64,000 nt of DNA from Parietaria judaica (Eukaryota; Streptophyta; Magnoliopsida; Rosales; Urticaceae). The translations under genes were made by a program, and so were the position numbers. A model generated the notes under the pieces. That model searched no databases. It saw nothing but the letters and a program-made list of their open reading frames with translations, and was not told where the DNA came from. Of the stretch, positions 24,257 to 35,468 are shown piece after piece; positions within the stretch are counted from its first letter, which is position 1, and the number at the start of each line of letters is the position of its first letter. The stretch covers positions 47,051,732-47,115,731 of the forward strand of contig OX940862.1 of the NCBI GenBank assembly GCA_954871525.1. The letters run 5' to 3'.

Positions 24257-25798
24257 TCATATTTCCTTTTCCATGCGTAATCTGGATATGAGAGCCTTGT
24301 ATTCTACTTCGTTGGTGGTTGCCTTGAAATTTCGCCTGTAAGCTCTTTCTACTACTGCTCCCATTGGCGTGGCCGTGCGAAGTCCTACTTCTCCTCGCTG
24401 CATGTTCGTCGAACTATCTACCTTAAGCTTCCATTCTCCATTTTCATCACCTATATTCTCTTCACCGATTGGTATTTCGATGAGGAAATATGGGAGTACT
24501 CGAGACTTCATGCTGGTTCGTACTTTATACTCGATGTCATATTCTCATAACTGCAACGACCATTTTTTCATTCGTCTGGACTGGCTAGGGTATATATTAA
24601 TGCCCTGATCGGTTTATCCGGCATGATAACCATGGTGGGTGTTTGGAAGTGTGGCTTAACTTCGTTTATGCTTCAAATATTGCAAGAAATAACTTCTCTA
24701 TTTGAAAGTATCTTGTTCCTAGGATGAATTTTTTTTTCCTAATGTAAGTGATGGGCCTATTCTCTCCCTTCTCTTCTCCGACCAACAATGCATTCACTGC
24801 TACATCCATCACCACTACGTATAAATGAGAAACTTCTCATGAGACAGGCTTGGTCATTATCCGCGGTGTTGAAAAGTAAGTCTTCAGTTCCGGAAAAGCC
24901 TTCTCGTGCTTTTCAGTCCACTTGAACTTCCTGTTTTTCAAAAATATCTGGTAGAAAAGAAGACTCTAATCTGTTGATCTATAGATGAAACTGTTGACCA
25001 CTGAGACCATTCTTGTTAGCTTCTGAACTTTCGTATTTATGCATGGCGATGGAAAGATATCCATTCCCCTTTGAATAAAAAGATATCTAAGGAATTTCCC
25101 TAAAGAAACTATAGGGGTACATTTGGCTGGGCTGAGCTTCATGTTGTGAGGGTAAGATCTTCGAAGAACTCCTTCAAATGAGAAATGTAAATTTATGCCT
25201 TCAATGACTTTACCAACACGACGTTGATATAAACCTCCATAGTTTTCCCAATATGTCCTGTAACATCTTGTTGATTAAATGGTGATATGTAGCCCATGGA
25301 TTCTTCAAATAGAAAAGGCGTTACATTATAATACTATATCCCTCTTTCGCTTCTAAACGTTTTGTTCTCTTTGTTGTTGGGATGCATCATTATCGGGTTA
25401 TATCATGAATATGCATCCATGAAACTTACCTGTTCATGTTTGCATGTGGCGTCAATGAGAAGGTCGATATGAGGCATTAGGAAACTTTCTTTTGCACAAG
25501 CCCTTTTGAGATAAGTGAACTCGATGCATACTTTCTGTTTCATGTTCTTCTTTTTTACAAGTGTATTTTCCAGCCACTGGATATTTGACATATCTAATTA
25601 CTCACGTCACTAGGAGTTTATCAACCTCGTCGTTGATGATCTTGTTCCTGTCGTCCGCCATTTTCATTCGCTTTTGCTTCACTCGTTTATGCTCTGATCC
25701 ACGTTGAGCTAGTGGAAGATCATGTCTGGACTTATTTAGGGCGTGTCTTTATGCGACCAAGCCAAGCACTTTTTATTCTCCTTTAAGAACTCGATAAG
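24257..25798 (-). pseudogene. Tat-type Ty3/gypsy pol fragment (RT and RNase H), dead
   Basis: Minus-strand order: a pre-RT block FLKENKKCLAWSHKD (25,790-25,740), a KQKRMKMADDRNKIINDEV-like block, FTYLKRACAKESF...PHIDLLIDAT...MDAYS (25,591-25,403), a decayed LKNPWATY block (25,300), then YINVVLVKS (25,225), where the family has YIDDMLVKS, so both catalytic aspartates are lost. RNase H follows (24,511-24,257: WKLKVDSSTN...ERAYRRNFKATTNEVEYKALI). Multiple stops and frame changes. It is truncated on the right by the LTR piece at 25,799. Confidence 0.85.
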
Positions 25799-26063
25799 TA
25801 TTGTCCGCGTTTTAGAGATGACAATGATCCCGGCCGCGTGTCCGATTCTGGGCCGGACCCGGTGACCGCGCGGTGGGAAGTAACTAGGAGATTCCTCGGG
25901 TCCTCGCTGCTCCCGCACCAGGACTAATATTCCGCGTTGCCTAGCTGCTATCCCCGCTTCCTCCTCTCCCTTGCTGGAGAGGCTGAGCGCTAGGGCCTTG
26001 TCGAAAATAGGATTCCCGGCCTATTACGCTGTGGTCTTCGAGGTGGCCAAGTGTGCGGGTAGG
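25799..26063 (-). repeat. Fragment of a Tat-type gypsy LTR
   Basis: Matches 34,631-34,850 and 60,296-60,530 (start TGTCCGCGTTTTAG; shared block with GGGAAGTAACTAGGAGATTC). It abuts the middle of the pol fragment on its left, so it marks an insertion into that older element. Similarity stops near 26,063, before the 73-bp tandem repeats seen in the other two copies. Confidence 0.75.
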
Positions 26064-26154
26064 TTCCGTATGCTTTTGATCTTGAAAAATAGGTTAGGAC
26101 CTCCATATTGAGTGTGATTTTTTGTGTTCGTTTCTCCACTTTTTAGGGGAGGCT

Positions 26155-29100
26155 ATGGAAAAATTTTCTAGAGAGGGCGAGGTAGAATCCCCTCTTGGTC
26201 AGACGGTGAAGACACCCGTGGCCTTGGAGGGCGGAGTGGTGGTCGAGGGTGGCCCCGGGGCGATCCCAAAACTCATCGGAGGTGGGGAAAATTCGGCCTT
26301 CGGGTCTTGGAAGCTTCCTGCCACGTGTGGTGGCTCTCGCGTGGCTCCCATGGCGCCGTCTCCTCTCGAGGAGGCTGAGGCATTAGAGGGTGTTGCGGCT
26401 CCCGGGCGCTCCATAATTGCTGCAGATCTCACGGGGGCTCCTATTGCTATAGGCATGGTTCGTGCGGCTTCCGTGGCTGGTGGGGACCCCGAGGGGGCTG
26501 CGGCAGCTATGGTTGACTTTCTTACGGCAGCCGCGGCTGTCGAGGGGGCTGTGGTGGCTGCGGCCAGGCTTCGTGCGGCTGCAAAGGTTCCCGCGGGCCT
26601 CGAGGGTGCTTTGGTCGTGGCTTCCGTGGCTCCCACGCCCAGAATACTCAAAGACTCGTCCGTCAGACTTTTCAATAGGGCTTGCGTTGATCTAAACAAG
26701 TCCTTTGCTCTCGAGGGGTCCGATCCCGAGCTCCGTTATGACAGCATTCCTTTAGCACTCGTTCCTGTTATTGAATGGTAACCAAATGTTTAGCTCATAG
26801 CTTGTTGCATGAAAAATTTTCAGATTCTCTTTGCAATCCCATGGGCATTCTGGCAGAAGCTTGCGAGGTTGAGAATCGGTCTTTAGAGGTCTCCATAACT
26901 GCCATGGCAGTTGACAATGCTGAGGCCAGGGGTGAGATGCAGAGCGGCAGCCCGTCTTTAGCTGCGGGCTTGGCCACACTTGTCACCGGCGTGCTGAGGC
27001 TCCGCCTGCCCCCTGCTGTTCCTATCACTCATGCGAAGGATCAGCTTCCTCCTGTCATTGAACTGGCGGATTCAGATTCTGGTCCAGACGGATCGGAGCG
27101 GACGTTTACCACCGACGTTAGTGTACCTAATGAAGTTCCTCCAAGGGTTGGTATGGAGGAGGTGACGCCACCGAGGCGGGGGCGCCTAGTGTTGAACGGC
27201 GCTAAGCGGGCCTCTCCTTCCCTTTCTGGCTACGGTGTGCGGAAGCGAGCGAAGACGTCCGTGGCTGTTGAATATTTGGAGTGCAACCGTGTGGTTTCGT
27301 TGCCCACGGATCCTGTGGCTGCGGCGAGACAATCTGTGTCTCGCGCTTACGGTCTCAGGGAGAGGTCGTCGATTTCTTCCCAAACTGCTGAGGAAGCTTT
27401 GCCGTGCCCTCTGCCCGGCCTTGGTTAGTTTCCTTTGGCTCTTTCTCAGTTAACTGTTGCCTTTATTATGGTGGTGTAGAAGGCAATATTTTGCTATTGC
27501 AGGCGGATGCTTCCGATAACCTGGTGCCAGACTTTGGACGTAGATTCGAGGGGGTTGCAGGGACGGCCCCTCTGTCGACTGGAGTCGGCCGGATCTTAAT
27601 ACTACATACATGGATGTTAGCAGTGTGATTACCGACGCCGTCTAGGAGAGTTCTTACGCCTTTAACAAGTTGACATCGAGGCACGGGCTTCGGGTCCTTG
27701 AGTCCGATGACCGTCCGAGCGACCCTCGTTCGGGGGAAGTTATCGTTCATCTTGATAGTCTAAACAACGGGATGGGTCTTCCTTTGCGCCCCGTCATTCA
27801 TCAGCTACTCTCGGTGCTTGGAGTTTACCCTATGCAGCTTACTCCGGCGTGCTATCGATACATCGCGGTTCTCCACACGACGTGGGCCAAGGAGTCGGGC
27901 CAAGATCTGACTTTGGCGGATATTCGCATGTTCTTCACTTTCTGTTGCTCCGCCAGATCCTGCGGGTATTATCCGCGGGTTTCTTTGGTAATTGAGGGGG
28001 AGAAACGGCTGGTGCTCTTATAGGGATGGAAGAGTCGTTGCGTGTGGGCTCCTTCCCGTCTTTTCGGTGATATTCCATGTGTGTTTGGTTTTTTGAGGAG
28101 CCTCTCGCTTGCCGGTTGTCCCATCGCGGGTTCTAAGATCAAGGAGTTTTATGGACGTACCGGTCGTGGCCGTGCCAGGTTTGCACGGTGCTTGGACAGA
28201 AGCGGGTGGAGGAAAGATGGTTGGCTACTCCCGCTTCCTCCGCTTGAGGGAGAGGATGACGGAGGCTCTCGGGCTGCAGAGCCTGCGGTTGAGATTCCTA
28301 GGGTAGACGCCTCTGAGAATGTTAAACCGACACGGTCAGGGCCTGTCTTTGAAGCGCCATCGGGAGGTGATGTCCCTCCTCCGGTCGCAATTGTGTCTCC
28401 TACTTTCACTTATTGGAGCGTATCCCCTGGTGATTTTTCGCTCCATGTGAAATGGAAGTGAATTAATCGTTGGTATTTTCTTCTAATTTTGTTGACCTTT
28501 CTATTGTGCCAGGTCCAACTTTGAGGAAGTTTGCTCCTCGGATGATCAACCCAATAAGCGGAGCGGATATGGCAACATCGAGGGCTTCTATCGCCTCGAC
28601 CTCCAAGATGAAACGGAAACAGAAGCATTTGGAGCCTTCTGGGCCTTCTTTGGAGTGCGCTCCGGCCCACAGGGCAGAGGCCATTGAGCCTTTGGATCCC
28701 ATTGCCTGCAAGGGGGTCTCGTCCCCGAGGCTGCGTTATTCTGATGTGACTCCTGACGGTGGTGGTGGATCTATGAGGCGGAGTCCCCGTAGGTCCACCC
28801 CTTTGGATGGTCCGAAGAACGGAGGGGGAGATCATCTTCTGAGGGGTTTCTGCACATGCATCATGGCGATGTTCATCAAGATCTGATGCTGGGCCGTTGT
28901 TAGGCCGACTTGTGGCTGCGGAGATGAGAAAGGTGACGTCCCAGGATCTCTCGCGAGTATCAGAGATGGGGGTTGTGGAGTTCACTGATTCCTTAGCCGA
29001 CTTGTCTCGCCAGGTGAGTAGCCTCTTCATTCTTCAGTTGCCAGTGTGCTTCTTATTTGCGTGCCTTAACCTTTCTTGTGTTTTACAGTTTCTGTCCTAG

Positions 29101-29825
29101 TGCACACATAACACAGCGGAGATCCATGCCGTCTTTGAGGAGGCCAGAACCATGACTAGTGATAGAAGACACTTAACAGTAGAGCGCGATGATCTTTGTA
29201 GGGAGGCGGAGTCCTTGCGAAAGGAGATTGAGGATGCCCACGCTCGTGGAGTGAATACGGGATGTGAGGCTGCCTCGTCCGAGTTAAAAGAGGCAAGATC
29301 TCATTGCAAAAGGTCAAGGATGAGTTCTGCGAGATGCGGGCTGTGGCAGATGAGCGTCAGCTGACACTTGATCGTTCCCTCCTTAGGGTGAGCGATCTTG
29401 AGCGCGAGCTAGAGTCCACTGGAGGTCGTGCTGCGGCTTCCTCTTCAAGAGTTGCGGCCTTGGAGCTTCAATTCATGAGAGAGATGAAGTCTTGAGTTCT
29501 CATCAGGCGGCCTTAGTTGCGGCGGAGGCCCAGGTTAGCGAGGTCCGTGGCGCTTTCGAGCGTGCCGAGGCTAAGAGGACGGCAACCTTTGAGGCTGGGT
29601 CGAGTGACATGTTCTGGGGGGGCTTCGTGGAGTTCCATCGCTGTTTTCGTGGCGAGAGCGCTGATCGGGAGGTAGACATGGGATTCCTCGACGGTATGCA
29701 CATTCCTGAGGAGATTCATAAGCAGCTGATGGGTCCGGTCGATCCGGCGGTTGATCATTCTGGGTGCCTAGATCTCGAAGGCTCGGAGGAGGAGAGCGAC
29801 GGGTCCGACAGACGTTCCTTCATCA
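26155..29825 (+). pseudogene. Transposase_28-like ('putative gypsy type transposon') coiled-coil gene, decayed
   Basis: GC-rich plus-strand coding region with intron-like breaks (about 26,779-26,823; 27,425-27,500; 28,461-28,511; 29,011-29,090). The N-terminus is Ala/Gly/Val-rich. A segment at 27,670-28,140 (GLPLRPVIHQLLSVLGVYPMQL...TLADIRMFFTF...GWKSR) matches the PF04195-type domain found in accessory proteins of plant gypsy elements. The C-terminal part has charged helices (29,150-29,620) suited to a coiled coil and an acidic tail. Stops at 27,643 and 28,021 and at least one frameshift near 27,575 break it. Its strand is opposite to gag and pol around it. Extra antisense reading frames are known in some plant Ty3/gypsy lineages. 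Exact exon ends are uncertain. Confidence 0.65.
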
Positions 29826-32341
29826 GTCTGTTTTTGCACTGTTTGTATTTATTTGCGTATTTATCTTCACTCTCTTATTTGGCGAGTAGTGACTTGTTTA
29901 TTGGTTTTTCCGGCACCAGTTTTGATGCGTTTGGTAACATTGATAATGTATATGTATTTATGAGGATTGTGGTTGCCTCCATGGACGTGCCTTGCTTATT
30001 TTATGGAACTTCTATGATAGATGATATTTCCATGTTTGTCATCGTCTTTTTCTTTGCCGGTTGCCTTTCTCGCATGTGCTCTCGACTTATCTTGTCTCGT
30101 AGGTCTATCCCATAGGCTCCCTCCGGCGTCTTGTGGGTCTTGAGGCCCTTCCAGGGCTGCTTGCGATGGCTTACTGGTGTCTTTAATTTCGGTGGCTATT
30201 CAAGGGATTTCTTGGCTGTTATCCCTGTCTGGCCGGCATGGAGTTTCTCTTGGTGTCACCTTTGAGGATTAGCTGTTCCATAGCCTTTCGCTTTCAGGCT
30301 GTCTTACCCGGCTTTGCCTTGAGAAGGGTTTGGGGAGTTTTACTTGTTCGAGCTATCTCAAGTGTCTACTTTGCTTGATCTTTCTGCCCGGTAGACTTCG
30401 TTGAGAGGGGATTTATCTTTCCACTCTCAACCCGTCTAAAGGCCGGCGTCTTTTTCTGGCGTGCCCTCCATGGTGGGTGACCGTCTTAGGGAGGTTCAAG
30501 TGTAACTCCCGTGCTGAAGTTGGACGACGAGATTTCTACGTCCTCAGCCTTTTAAGGTAAATCACCGCCCTCGGAGGTTCAAGTGTGACTCCGAGTTTAG
30601 GCATGGTGTTGAAACCTCTTTGGTTACCGGTTTCTGTGGTTTGGGCCAATCGTTTCTGATTCCGCCTTGTTGCATAGATGTCGAGATTATTTTGTCTGAT
30701 GGCTTCGTCTCTCTTGATAGCAGCTTCTACTTTGGATAGAATGGGTGTTCTTGAGACGAATTCATGACTTTTGGGTTGCTTCTATCCGATCTTCCCATTG
30801 CAGGTCTTAAACTTGTAGGGTTGAACATACAACATGATACCTCGAAGGTCTTTACTTACTGTCTTCTACACAGGTGTAACTGAGGCAACGCCCATGTCCG
30901 AAGACATGAACTATTTAGTCCAGCTAGCCTGTGTAGGCCTGCCGGAGGTCGGGGGTGATCGCCCTCAACAACAGTACTTTTTACCTCGGATGAAAACATC
31001 TTCCGGTTTTTACTTTCGGCAGAAGACATGGGAGGAACCGATAGTCAAACGAGGGCGTGAATCCTCGTCCTACTTGACCAAGGCCCCATGCTCGTCCTGG
31101 GAAAAAGACGGGAAAATCCGAATCTTACTAGGGAGTTTAATCTTCCCCTCTCGCGCCTCTCGGCCTGCGGGGTTTTGGAGGTTTGTACGCAAAGATAGCC
31201 TTCGTGTTTCGACCTCCCGCCGTGCTCGTCTCTAGTCTTCGGTATTCGTACTCAAAGATAGCCTTCGTGCTGCGATCCCTGACTTTTCTTGCCTTTTCCT
31301 TCTGGGATTTGTACTCAAAGATAGCCTTCGTGATGCGATCCCATTCATTTCTTGTTTTCGCCGCCGATTGTGAACCTCACCTTTGGGTCGTATTGTTATG
31401 GAAGTTCGGGCGCGGAGTTCTTAGTCTTTGTGCTTTGACTTCAGGACGATCTTCCTATACTGGCGGTGGATGGGGTCTTCGTCTTCTCTTCGGCTTAAGG
31501 GTGTCATCTTCGTTGGCTCTGGGTTCTTCTCGTCTTACATGTTTAAAGGAGTTTGTGTGTGGTCACATGCGGCCTTCAGGTGTGGCTTCAAGACTCCTTT
31601 CTTATGCTTGCGGTAGATGAGGTCTCCACCTTTTGGTTGACTTGATTTGAGAGGTCTTATGCTTGGTTGTGGGTGCTCTCCGAGCTTTTTGATCGTAGGC
31701 CCAACGTGCTTGTTTCTTCTGCGTTCTAGAACCAGTTGAGTGATGTTTTTTCTTTCTCCTGAAGCTGCTTTTTAAGTCAGTTTTTGCTTTTTTTGGACCG
31801 GTTTCACGAGTCGGTGTGCTACACCCCGTAACTGCCCAAGTTTTTCTTTAATTTCGATAGAGGTTGGAGAGAAACTTTTCATGTCTTTTTGGGGACTCGA
31901 CTTGCTTCATCTTTAGCTTGTACCGGGTGGTCTCTTGGAAGAATCGAGCAATGATACTTTTTTTCCATTAATTCCTTGAATATGTACATCGATTCCGTGA
32001 CCTCTCGAAGGGTTACTTGAAGGAAAGCGGTAAAGGGTAGTGCCGGTACGTGACTTTTTGGCGGTTATTTACATATGGCTTTTTGAAGGCTGAAGTTGGT
32101 GCCGACGACCGTCCAAGGTTGGCAGGCGGCAGTAGTGGAAGGAGGCGGTTCTCCTGCGGAGTCTTGAGGTGGGATTTAGATGTTCTTCCTGATGCACTTT
32201 AGAGAAGTGAATCGTAGAAGTGTTGTGTCAGTAGTGACACTTCTTGAAATGCGTAGAAGATAGTATCCTGTGAAGGATCTCTCTCGGGAAGGGAGCATCA
32301 GGTATGTACACGTGATGGTGTTTCCTTTTGTATTCCTCGTA
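29826..32341. other. Gene-free interval between accessory pseudogene and gag
   Basis: GC-balanced sequence with no recognisable domain. It begins with a likely 3' untranslated part (T-rich, 29,826-30,120). Short imperfect duplications occur at 30,490-30,600 (GGAGGTTCAAGTGT words). A 133-codon open frame (30,834-31,235) has no family resemblance. The pol genes expected between gag and the 3' end of a Tat element are absent here. Confidence 0.4.
31185..31373. repeat. Three 63-bp tandem repeats
   Basis: A conserved AAAGATAGCCTTCGTG word follows GTAC at 31,185, 31,248 and 31,311, a period of exactly 63 bp. A multiple of three gives open frames through the array, but no protein family is evident. 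Confidence 0.8.
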
Positions 32342-34620
32342 CTAACTTGAGAAGCTAGCCTCGTCTTCCGCTCTCATGATGTATTCCTTCATATGGCCCT
32401 CGTGTATGAGGTCCTCGATTTGTTTGTTCAGGTGCCAGTATTCCTCCGTGTCATGGCCAAGCTCCTGGTGAAATGAGTAGTACTGGCTGGTTCTTCTGGC
32501 GCCGGTCGGCATTGATGGAGGTTTTTTGAATAACTCTCGGCTGCTACACAAGATGAGGGTTGGTGATATCCAGAGAAGCGTCGCCCTGGTTTTGTTCCAT
32601 GGGCGGGTGTCTTTCTTCGTTCGTTGTTGTTCCGTGATTAATTGTTCCTCTTCGGGCTCTGATTGTGGTGGCACACTGGCGTCGTCGTAATCCGGGATGG
32701 GCTTTGGCACATACTCGGGTATGTACTGTGGGAACCTAGGTCCTTGCATCTCCTCTTCTTGCCGTCTTTAACGTAAGTTTATTCCCTCGTAAAGTCGGTC
32801 TAATCTTGTGGCACTTTGATGGCATATGGGGGCCCATCCTTCCATCCGGCAGGCGTTGTCCAAATATTCCTTGAAGTGACCGTTCCGAATTAGATCCTTT
32901 ATTTGTGCGATTAATTTCCCGCAGTTATCCGTCGCGTGTCCTTAGTCCTCGTGGAGTTCGCAGAATTCTTCGAAGTTCCTTTCCTTGCTCATTTCCTCTA
33001 TCGGTGGTTTAGTGAATTTTTCCCTGTGGTGTATTAATAACCAAGCAGGCGGGATGAGTAGCGATGATAAGGACGACTCGTTCACCCCCCCCCCCCCCCA
33101 CCTCCCCCCCCCCCCCTTTAGTGGCTTTGCTGGGTCCTGGTTTGCCCGGGATTCCTTGGTTTTTGCTGGGTCCTTGGCATGCTGAGGCCTTTCTTTTCCA
33201 ATTTGTTTTGGCCACGTACTGGGTCCGGTGCCCTCAGCGGATTGCGACTTTAATATCCCTGACGAGGCTCCAGCAGTCTTCAGTCGGGTGTCCCAATTCT
33301 TCGTGGTATTCGCAATATTCGTACGAGTGCCTTCTTCTCACAATCTTCATTGGTGATGGTCTTTGGAGTTCGTTCGCATGGAGTCAAAAGATCGTCGTCC
33401 GATGAATGTTAAGGGGAGTAAGGTCAGGGGCCTTTCCCCGTCCTTCCTTCGCGTTATGCTCGGCTTGGCTTCCTATTCGGGCTATTCGACACGCCTTTGG
33501 GGCCATTAGGGGATTGTGTTTTTGCGAGTTCCTCCCACGCTTCTCCTTTTCAATGTTTGGCACTATTTGAATGCCCCGTGTGGCTTCTTGCTGGATAAAC
33601 TGGTACGCGTACGCTCTGACCCTGCCAATGGATGTTGGTTTTTGCGATCGCAGGAGTGCTTGGAGTTCCCCGTGTTGGAATACTGATAGGAGGGCTAAAA
33701 CGGCGTTCCTTTCATCGCACCCTTCTACTTTGCTTATCTCTTTAGTGAATCTGTCAATGTTGACTTGGAGGGCTTCGTCTTCCTTTTTCTTGACTGCCTA
33801 TAGGTCTAATTGCTTGCTTCCCGTAGCTTGTACTCTTGTGAATTTGTAGAGGAAGAGTTATTTAAGTTCCTCAAAAGATTGGATTGATCCTTTTGGGAGC
33901 TCTAGGTACCAGATGAAAGTCGGCCCTTTAAGGGTCAGGCAGAACGCCTGGCTCATCTTGGAGGAGGTGCCTTTCCTCATTCGAAGCGTACGACGTGTTC
34001 TGCGGGATCCCACTACCGTCGTAAGTGAGATTGCTGATGAAACTGAGGTCAATCACCGCCTCCCCCAGGAGTAGATGATGAGCAAGAGGTGACACCGTTT
34101 CTTCCACCATTTTCTGAATAGGGAGATCGACGCCTTGCTTTTTCAGGAGTTGTCGTACATGCTCCTCCAATTCTTGGATGAAGAGGTCTGTTTTTGTCAT
34201 GGAGGTGGTTCCTTCGTCCACAAGGAAACGCGACTCCTTACGACCTTCCGTGCTTTTTCGGGCAGCCATTTTTACCCGGGTAACTTGGTCTTCGCATATG
34301 GTTGAGAGCAAGTTTTTCGCGTGCCTGGCCTGGGCACGTTTCGGCGTACTTGTGACTCTTCTTCGTGTTTCTTCAAGCGCTCCCTCTCGAAGTGGTTGTC
34401 CTTCTTCGATATCATTTGCTGGTGTATCTGCCATAGGCGAGGCTGTGGTGGTTGTACTCAGAGTGTTACTCCTTCTTTTTCGGAGAAAAAAGGTCTTCAT
34501 GCAAAGGCTCTTCAAGGGTGGGTCCCTCGTTATCCTCCGGGAAAGGTCTATGGTGAATAGAACATGTGGTTGCTTCAAAGGGGCTCGAGGTATATCTCGC
34601 TTACCCCTTCCTTCTAGCAC
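32342..34620 (-). pseudogene. Tat-type Ty3/gypsy gag pseudogene
   Basis: The N-terminal part (34,620-33,858) has a Lys/Arg/Glu-rich leader, a ...NLTYDGSG segment and, in another frame, AFCLTLKGPTFIWYLELPKGSIQSFEEL, the capsid block of Tat gag. Toward the C-terminus three copies of a CxxxH(x4)GHxT(x2)C/Y knuckle-like module follow: 33,330-33,240 (EYCEYHEELGHPTEDCW), 32,985-32,870 (FCELHED-stop-GHATDNC) and 32,480-32,390 (YYSFHQELGHDTEEYW). Frameshifts and stops separate them. The gene starts just inside the LTR at 34,631, the expected position for a minus-strand element. Confidence 0.75.
33085..33116. repeat. Poly-C tracts
   Basis: Fifteen C, then ACCT, then thirteen C. It lies in the gag pseudogene between knuckle-like modules. 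Such tracts are prone to slippage and sequencing error. Confidence 0.9.
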
Positions 34621-34630
34621 AAAATTGTTG
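34612..34630 (-). promoter_or_regulatory. Possible PBS of the Tat-type element
   Basis: On the minus strand ATTTTGTGCTAGAAGG follows the LTR end (...CGCGGACAACA). The position fits a primer binding site, but I cannot assign the tRNA from memory with confidence. Confidence 0.35.
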
Positions 34631-35468
34631 TCCGCGTTTTAGGGACGACAATGATCCCGGTCGCGCATCTGATCCCAGGCGGTGGGAAGTAACTAGGAGA
34701 TTCCTCGGGTCTTCGCTGCTCCCGCACCTGGAATAAGATTCCTTGGTGCCTAGCTGCTATCCCCGCTTCCTCCTCTCCCTTGCTGGAGAGGCTGAGCGCT
34801 AGGGCCTTGTCGGGAATGGGATTCCCGGCCTGTTACGCCGTGGTCTTCAAGCGTTGATAGGAATAGGATTCCCGGCCCGTCACACTCTAAGGCCGTCGAC
34901 TGGGGGAGGTTCTGCACGTGAGCGTTGATGAGAATGGGATTCTCGGCTCCACGTACCCCTTGGTCGCTCTCTGGGTGGTGGCTAGGTACTTAGAGCGTTG
35001 ATGGGAATAGGATTCCTGGCTTGGTGTACCCTTCGTCTTGACGTCGGGAGGTGGCTAGGTACTTAGAGCATTGATGGGAATAGATTTCCCGGCTAGGCGT
35101 ACCCTTCGTCTTGTTGTCGAGAGGTGGCTACGTACTTAGAGCGTTGATGGGGATAAGATTCCCGGCTGGGCCTACCCTTCGTCTTGTCGTCGGGGGGTTG
35201 TTTATTATTATGGCTGTGCCCGCCTCGTTAAATACGGGTTTCCTACGTACCCTACCTCACGGATCAAGCCGTTACATAGCTCTCTTTTAGGTGATAAATG
35301 GGGGTTAGCGAAGATAGTGGTACTAGATCCGCTAATAGTCCCCGAGGGTTTAAAGCGATACTTCGAGTAAAATACGAAGGCGCCGGGGATGGACTATTCT
35401 AGAATAATAACCCGTACGTGGGGCAGAGCCTCGGAGGAGCCGAAGATGCGGTGCTTAAGTGGTCGGAG
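34631..35468 (-). repeat. 5' LTR of Tat-type gypsy element, truncated
   Basis: Corresponds to 60,296-61,185 of the complete LTR Z over its whole length, including five 73-bp repeats and the segment around 35,290-35,460. The upstream (U3) part is missing because the solo copia LTR W starts abruptly at 35,469. Gag follows on the left, giving the orientation. Confidence 0.8.
34851..35215. repeat. Five ~73-bp tandem repeats in gypsy U5
   Basis: GCGTTGAT-type unit starts at 34,851, 34,922, 34,995, 35,068 and 35,141 (spacing 71, 73, 73, 73). Each unit contains GGGAATAGGATTCCCGG, an imperfect palindrome. The array recurs in LTR Z at 60,530-60,890 with the same copy number. Confidence 0.85.

Noticed and set aside
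26199..26699. 166-codon minus-strand frame opposite the Transposase_28-like gene
   Set aside because: Mirror of a GC-rich Ala/Gly-coding plus strand; no domain.
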